Below, piece by piece: positions 58,828 to 64,000 of a stretch of DNA of 64,000 nt. Below the pieces are notes generated by a model. The model had not been told where the DNA came from. It worked only from the letters and a program-made list of their open reading frames with translations, and ran no database searches. The position numbers were made by a program, and so were the translations under genes. Source of the DNA: Morinoia aosen (Eukaryota; Arthropoda; Malacostraca; Amphipoda; Talitridae); assembly GCA_030386875.1 (NCBI GenBank), contig JASJYW010000026.1:9504246-9568245 (forward strand), written 5' to 3'. Numbering within the stretch: position 1 is the first letter of the stretch; every line of letters begins with the position of its first letter.

Positions 58828-60300
58828 ATGTCGGGCAGTGACTCTGACGAATACGAGTATATAAGAACCATTCCGTACTCGACTAGCTTTGGTAGGTTGT
58901 CAGTCCCTGTTTTCAGATTACCTATCCCTCAAATACCTATCACCATGGCGACCACCACCACTGTCACCCCTGTTATCAGTGCAGCCGTTACCACAGTTAG
59001 CTCTGTATCTAGTACGGTTACCGCTGTGACGACTTCTATTGTAGGTCCAATACCTAGTGTTGTGATTGCTGGGCAGGATCTGCCGCAGTACAGAGGTAGA
59101 AAACGGAAAAATGACCCGGACTTCATAGAAAACAAATCACTAGAAACGCATATAAAAAATGTGAGAACGTATTTCAACATGCTTTCAGACAATTCAGAAG
59201 AAGCCAAATTATACTTACTACTGAGGACGGCAGACAAGCGGGTAGGCGACTTCAATACGGTCGTAGCCTCCATAATTAGTGAAGGTTTTGAGTTAAGTTT
59301 CGAAGAAGTCGTGCACCTGTTAGAAAATATCTACGTATCTAAAGGTGAAAGATCTTTGCACGCGGTCGCCTGTGATCTAAATAACGTACGCCTGAAAAGA
59401 AACGATGCATTGGCTAGCCAGTTCGTCGCTATATTGTCCAAAATCCGTAAGCTAACCCACAGAATAATGACCAGCCCGGAGTGTTCGAACAGAGCCCACC
59501 CCTATGTAGTAAATTGTCCCGATCCTGTTGCCCTCGATAAGTATGTCGAGAATACTTTAATTGTTGCATTAGCTATGGTTATCATCAACCCCCTAGTAAC
59601 AGAAGATTTTTCCAAAAAACTATTTAACAAACCCTTTAACTCGTCGGAAGAGCTCCTTCAGAGACTCGTAACTGTCATTAGGAATTTTCCCGAGGATAAA
59701 CAAATATTAGCGACTCGATCTGAGAGATCTATGGAAATCTATTGTGCTGAGGATGATCATTCGTCCGAATCAAACTTTGATGCAGCCTGTGATGAGGCCG
59801 AAGTGCATACAATGACAAGAGGCGGATTTCGAGGTAGAGGTAGAACGCGTAGGCCCTACTGGAGACCAAATTTCCCGAGACCAACTTTCCGTGCTAGACC
59901 TCACGTAAAATCTTATGTTGGAGATAGAGAATTAGGAACTCTAGAAGTTCAGGCAGTAGAGACAGCCAACAACGCGAAGCGTTGCTCGAATTGTTACAAT
60001 CATGTGTGTGTCTGTCAAGGACAAAGTGAGTCGGTAACCACCGTGGCTAGGAAACCGACTGATTGGTACAAACCAGGTTCATCTCAGACAGCCACCGAGC
60101 ATTCACTGCGTGATGTAGTTTGTTTTCGTTGTAATAAGTTAGGACACTACGCAAGAGATTGTAGGTCCAGAAGAGACTATTTAAACAGACCAGGCAGACC
60201 GGCTCGTGTCCGTGCGCGAGGACAGTATAAAACTCGTATGTCAGAAAAAGGCCAGGTAGAAACTTACCAAAATAACAGTGGCAATGATTTTTTAGCGTAA
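58828..60300 (+). CDS. gag: Gag polyprotein, element 4
   Basis: 490 residues from ATG 58828, identical to element 3 Gag by eye except Thr to Asn near the C terminus (codon at 60271). CCHC knuckle and Cys cluster intact. It ends in TAA behind the slippery heptamer. Confidence 0.93.
   Translation: MSGSDSDEYEYIRTIPYSTSFGRLSVPVFRLPIPQIPITMATTTTVTPVISAAVTTVSSVSSTVTAVTTSIVGPIPSVVIAGQDLPQYRGRKRKNDPDFIENKSLETHIKNVRTYFNMLSDNSEEAKLYLLLRTADKRVGDFNTVVASIISEGFELSFEEVVHLLENIYVSKGERSLHAVACDLNNVRLKRNDALASQFVAILSKIRKLTHRIMTSPECSNRAHPYVVNCPDPVALDKYVENTLIVALAMVIINPLVTEDFSKKLFNKPFNSSEELLQRLVTVIRNFPEDKQILATRSERSMEIYCAEDDHSSESNFDAACDEAEVHTMTRGGFRGRGRTRRPYWRPNFPRPTFRARPHVKSYVGDRELGTLEVQAVETANNAKRCSNCYNHVCVCQGQSESVTTVARKPTDWYKPGSSQTATEHSLRDVVCFRCNKLGHYARDCRSRRDYLNRPGRPARVRARGQYKTRMSEKGQVETYQNNSGNDFLA
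60288..60294 (+). promoter_or_regulatory. -1 ribosomal frameshift site, element 4
   Basis: T TTT TTA in the gag phase, as in the other copies. Confidence 0.83.
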
Positions 60301-63300
60301 ACAGCAGAGACGATTTCATTTCCGATAGAAATAACGTCAATGGTAAAAATGAAACTACAATAACTAAGTATGACTCTACGGCGACAAATCCCTGTGAACC
60401 CGAGGAGAATTCTGGTGCCGAAGATTCCCTCGTTAAAAATGTCGAGAGAGTTGATGTGTTAAACATGTCTGGAAGTTCCCTCGTTAAAATTGTTGAGATG
60501 ATAGATCCAATCATTAAGTGTCAAAATAGATATGAATCGCTGGGAGAGGCGGAATTAAGCGATGAAATAGAAAGCCATGTGACGGCGAACGTTTGTAAAT
60601 AAGAAGAAGATGAAGAAGTTGAAGTTACAGGACAAAATGAATTATTTGTAATACGAAAAAGTCATAAGCCCATGATTGTGCTTAGAAAAGATGCAGACCT
60701 GTGGAATGCATTGATTGATTCAGGATCAGAGAAGTGCCTAATCAGCTACCACAGAATAAGTGAGATAAGTAATGACGTGAAGCCAAGTTCTCTGACTATA
60801 AAATGCGTTAACGCTAAGAGTAATGTTGAGGGCGAGGTGGAGCTTGTCCTAAAGTTAAAAAACGGAGTAAGTTTAAAGACAAATGCTTTAATCATTAAAG
60901 ATGGTATTTACAATTATTACGTCATTATTGGGCGTGATTTATTAGACAAGAACGCCGTGGTAGACTTAAAACAAAGATGTTTAATTATCAAAGATGAGAA
61001 AATTCCCTTTGCAGAGGTAAAACGACGAAAAAAGAGAAAGACCGAGTGTCTCGAGTATTTAATAGAGAATACTGAGTGTCTCATGGCAGATACGATTACG
61101 TCCAGAGCTAAGAAAAAAGTCCTAAATAAGCTAAGAGAGAAGAGGACGTGCATTGCTGAGAAAGCAAGTGAGGAAGTAAAAAGGGATGGTAAGAGAGAAA
61201 ATCAGCCTGTTCGAGGCGTAGTTGCAGTTACCAATTCCCACACAAGGCCAAGGCCGTTAAAAGTGCATACTCGACGAGTGGAGATTGCTCCCAATGTAAT
61301 TTTGAAACATGTTGGACATGTTGGAAAGTGTAAAAATGGAGAATACATAATAAAGAAAGCAACTTTAAAAGAAGGCATTTGTGTCGCAGAAGCGATTGTG
61401 AGAGTTAACAATAGGAGAAAGATTCCGTTGTTGTTAATTAATAGCTCCGACAGAGCGATTGTTTTACCAGAAAATGCAATTATAAGTACTTTAGAAAAAG
61501 TGGAGAAGGATCACATTGAATCCGAAGTTTACTTGTCAGATGTACAAGGAGAATTAAAGGGAGGATTGAGTACTTTTGTGGAGGCAGCGAGTGTTGTTCA
61601 GGACAGTCATTTAGATGTCGAGAAGAAAGACACTAATAGTAAATCTGTCGGGATCACAGGAGTTGTCGACGAAGGGTACGTTTATGATTCCAAAGAAATA
61701 GCCCGTGGTCGGCGGAAATTAAATAATGATGATATCAAGTGTAACGATGACGAAATGAAGCCTGAATTGCTGAGTTTGTTAAATGAATTTAGAGACGTTA
61801 TTACTATAGACAATGAATCGATCTCCGCTGCTGCGATTAAACCATACAAAATACGTTTGAAACCTAACGTGGATGTCGTAAATGTCCCTCCCTATCGTAT
61901 TGCCCACCGTTACATGGAAGACTTGAAAGTCGTTAACGAAAAAATGTTAGACGACGGAATTATTAGACCATCGATTTCAGCTTATAATTCACCGATAATT
62001 GGAGTTCATAAGAAAGATGGAACTATACGTCCGGTAGTTGACTTTCGCAAAGTAAATGAGGTAATTCATGAAGAATCATTCCCGCTGCCGCGCGTGGACG
62101 ACATTCTCTATAGTTTAAATGGTCAGAAATATTTCTCAAAATTAGATCTTAGGTCAGGATATCATAATATTACACTGACCGATGAGAGTAAAGAAATAAC
62201 CGCATTTACAGTTGGTAGTAGAAAATATGAATTTAATCGTTTACCCTTTGGTTTAAAAACCTCACCTGCATATTTCCAGTCAGTCATGACGCAAACGCTA
62301 TCTCCTGTTCTAGGAAAACTATCTTTCGTCTTTATGGACGACGTGCTCATATTTTCTAAGGAGAAGGCACAGCATCTTGCCGATATAAAAGTTGTACTTG
62401 AACTATTAAGAAACGCTAGATTGTCAATAAAAACGGAAAAATGCGAATTTTTCCGTGACGAGATTGAATATCTCGGACATTCCATTAGTGGAATGGGAAC
62501 CAGAAGCACCGGTACTGACAAAGTAAAGAATTTAGAAATTCCTAAGACTGTAAAACAGTTACAATCATTCCTAGGTCTAGTAAATTTCTTTCGTAGGTAC
62601 ATAAAAAATTTTGCGAGTATCGCAAGCCCGCTCTATAATCTTCTGAAGAAAAATGTTGAATTCTATTGGTCAAAAGATTGTCAAAACGCTTTTGAAAAAC
62701 TAAAGGATGAATTATGTGAACATACCATCCTAAGTCACCCAAACTTCGATCAAAAATTTCATCTGTTTTGTGATGCATCGAATGTAGGCATAGGAGCTGT
62801 TTTACTCCAGTCATCTACTGATAAAGTTCGAAACATGAGACCTGTCGCATTTTTCTCTAAAACGTTGAATTCCACTCAACGACGATACTCAACTACGAAA
62901 AAGGAAATGTTCGCTATAGTTGAAGCGTTAAAGTACTTTAAATATCTTGTTTTAGGCTATGATCTGGTCATTTACACCGATCATAAGCCTTTAGTTCCTT
63001 TATTTTCAAAGAAATTGCCTGAAGACAACACGCTCGCTAGATGGAGTATTTATGTGCAAGCTTTTGATGCCAAACTAAAGTATTTTTCTGGGAAAGCGAA
63101 TAGTGCCGCCGATGCATTAAGTAGATTAAATCATGACAAAAACCCCTTAACAGAAAGAGAACTATTAGAGTGTTCTGATTTAACCCCAGATGTAGAGACT
63201 TTTACCGTTGTAACCAGGCTGCAAGCCGCTGCTGCGGGTAACAAATGTAACAAGCCCGTGACTGAGGAAGAGTTCGAGGAGACAATGCCAGGAAGTAAGG

Positions 63301-64000
63301 ACGGAAGAAACAACAACAGTACTGCTGAACAACAGACAGACCCCAGACGTGAACCCAGTGACTTTAATAGCAGACAGAAAACGAGCTTGTGCAGACTGGA
63401 TAAAGTTAACAAGACTACAGACCATTCAAGTATTAACGACAACTGATCGTTAGACGAATTTAAACGTGAACAAGATAGTGATGCCTTTTGTTCTGAAATG
63501 AAGGATGCCCTAGAGAATGCAACAAAAGTTTCTAATACTGACATGAATGAATTTCTGATCATGAATGACATTTTGTATAAAAAACGAAGAATTGACAACA
63601 GACCCAGCACCATTCTGACTATTGTGGTGCCGTATACTCTGCTGCACAAGACAATTCTATTCATCCATAATTTGTCCCATACAGATTTGAATCATACCTT
63701 GTTTAAGTTTAAATTAAAATATTTTCATCCGTACGAACGGACAATTACACGCCAAATTGTTGAATCTTGTGACATCTGTAAGATTCTAAAATCACGAATA
63801 CCGATGCCGATTAAAATTCTAAATGCTCCAATTGGAACACGATGTTTTCAAACGGTCAGCATGGACTTCTACGGTCCATTAACAATGACAGACAATGGGA
63901 ACAAATATATTCTTGTAATTATCGACCTATTTTCCCGTTTTGTTAAATTATATTCGACTAATGACCGACGTACAGAGACGGTTACAGACTGTCTATGGAA
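60294..64000 (+). pseudogene. pol: Pol polyprotein, element 4 (partial, two nonsense codons)
   Basis: Same frame as element 3 with the same TAA (60600) and TGA (63444). Protease DSG at 60717, FMDD at 62331 and RNase H are open between them. The first integrase Asp is at 63864; the window ends before the second. No new inactivating change was seen relative to element 3. Confidence 0.92.

Larger units (their letters stand above)
57491..64000 (+). mobile_element. LTR retrotransposon, element 4 (subfamily B, partial at window end)
   Basis: Tandem duplicate of element 3, offset by exactly 10,239 bp over everything visible. By eye I found only two differences in 6.5 kb (C to T at 58329-58340 in the leader; C to A at 60272 in gag). 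It begins after ATGG (57487-57490). The window ends inside integrase, so the third ORF and 3' LTR are not seen. Confidence 0.95.

Overview
This window holds only two kinds of sequence: a 119-bp tandem satellite and four copies of one LTR retrotransposon family inserted in it. No host single-copy gene, tRNA, rRNA or CRISPR array was seen. The organism is a eukaryote, most likely an arthropod and probably an insect. That inference rests on a Metaviridae (Ty3/gypsy) type element without a chromodomain, a TATA box plus an arthropod-like TCATT initiator in the LTR, and AATAAA polyadenylation signals. The two runs of exactly 500 N mark a scaffolded assembly. I cannot name the species.

Layout: satellite array 1 (1-3129, opposite orientation to all the others), gap (3130-3629), array 2 (3630-8813), element 1 (8814-17934), array 3 (17935-20556), element 2 (20557-29677), array 4 (29678-38745), gap (38746-39245), array 5 (39246-47251), element 3 (47252-57130), array 6 (57131-57490, about three monomers), element 4 (57491 to the window end, cut inside integrase). 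All four elements are on the + strand.

Element organisation: 318-319 bp LTR (TGT...ACA, 4-bp target duplications); a roughly 1 kb leader with short tandem repeats and a splice-donor-like site; gag (489-490 aa, CCHC knuckle); a T TTT TTA slippery site; pol in the -1 frame (protease, reverse transcriptase, RNase H, DD35E integrase); a splice-acceptor-like site; in elements 3/4 a third small ORF with a myristoylation-type start and one transmembrane segment (seen only in element 3, since element 4 leaves the window); a G-rich tract; the 3' LTR. Gag is open in all four copies. Pol carries premature stops in every copy.

The most notable result is architectural. Elements 1 and 2 sit at the same nucleotide of the satellite with the same diagnostic flanks, so they are a tandem duplication of an 11,743-bp satellite-plus-retroelement unit. 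Elements 3 and 4 are likewise a 10,239-bp duplication at a different site. The satellite is therefore amplifying whole retroelements as parts of composite repeat units. The two independent insertion sites are only 10 bp apart within the 119-bp monomer. Elements 1/2 (subfamily A) lost the third ORF by a 769-bp deletion with CAA microhomology; elements 3/4 (subfamily B) carry the undeleted form. All alignments here were done by eye, without software.
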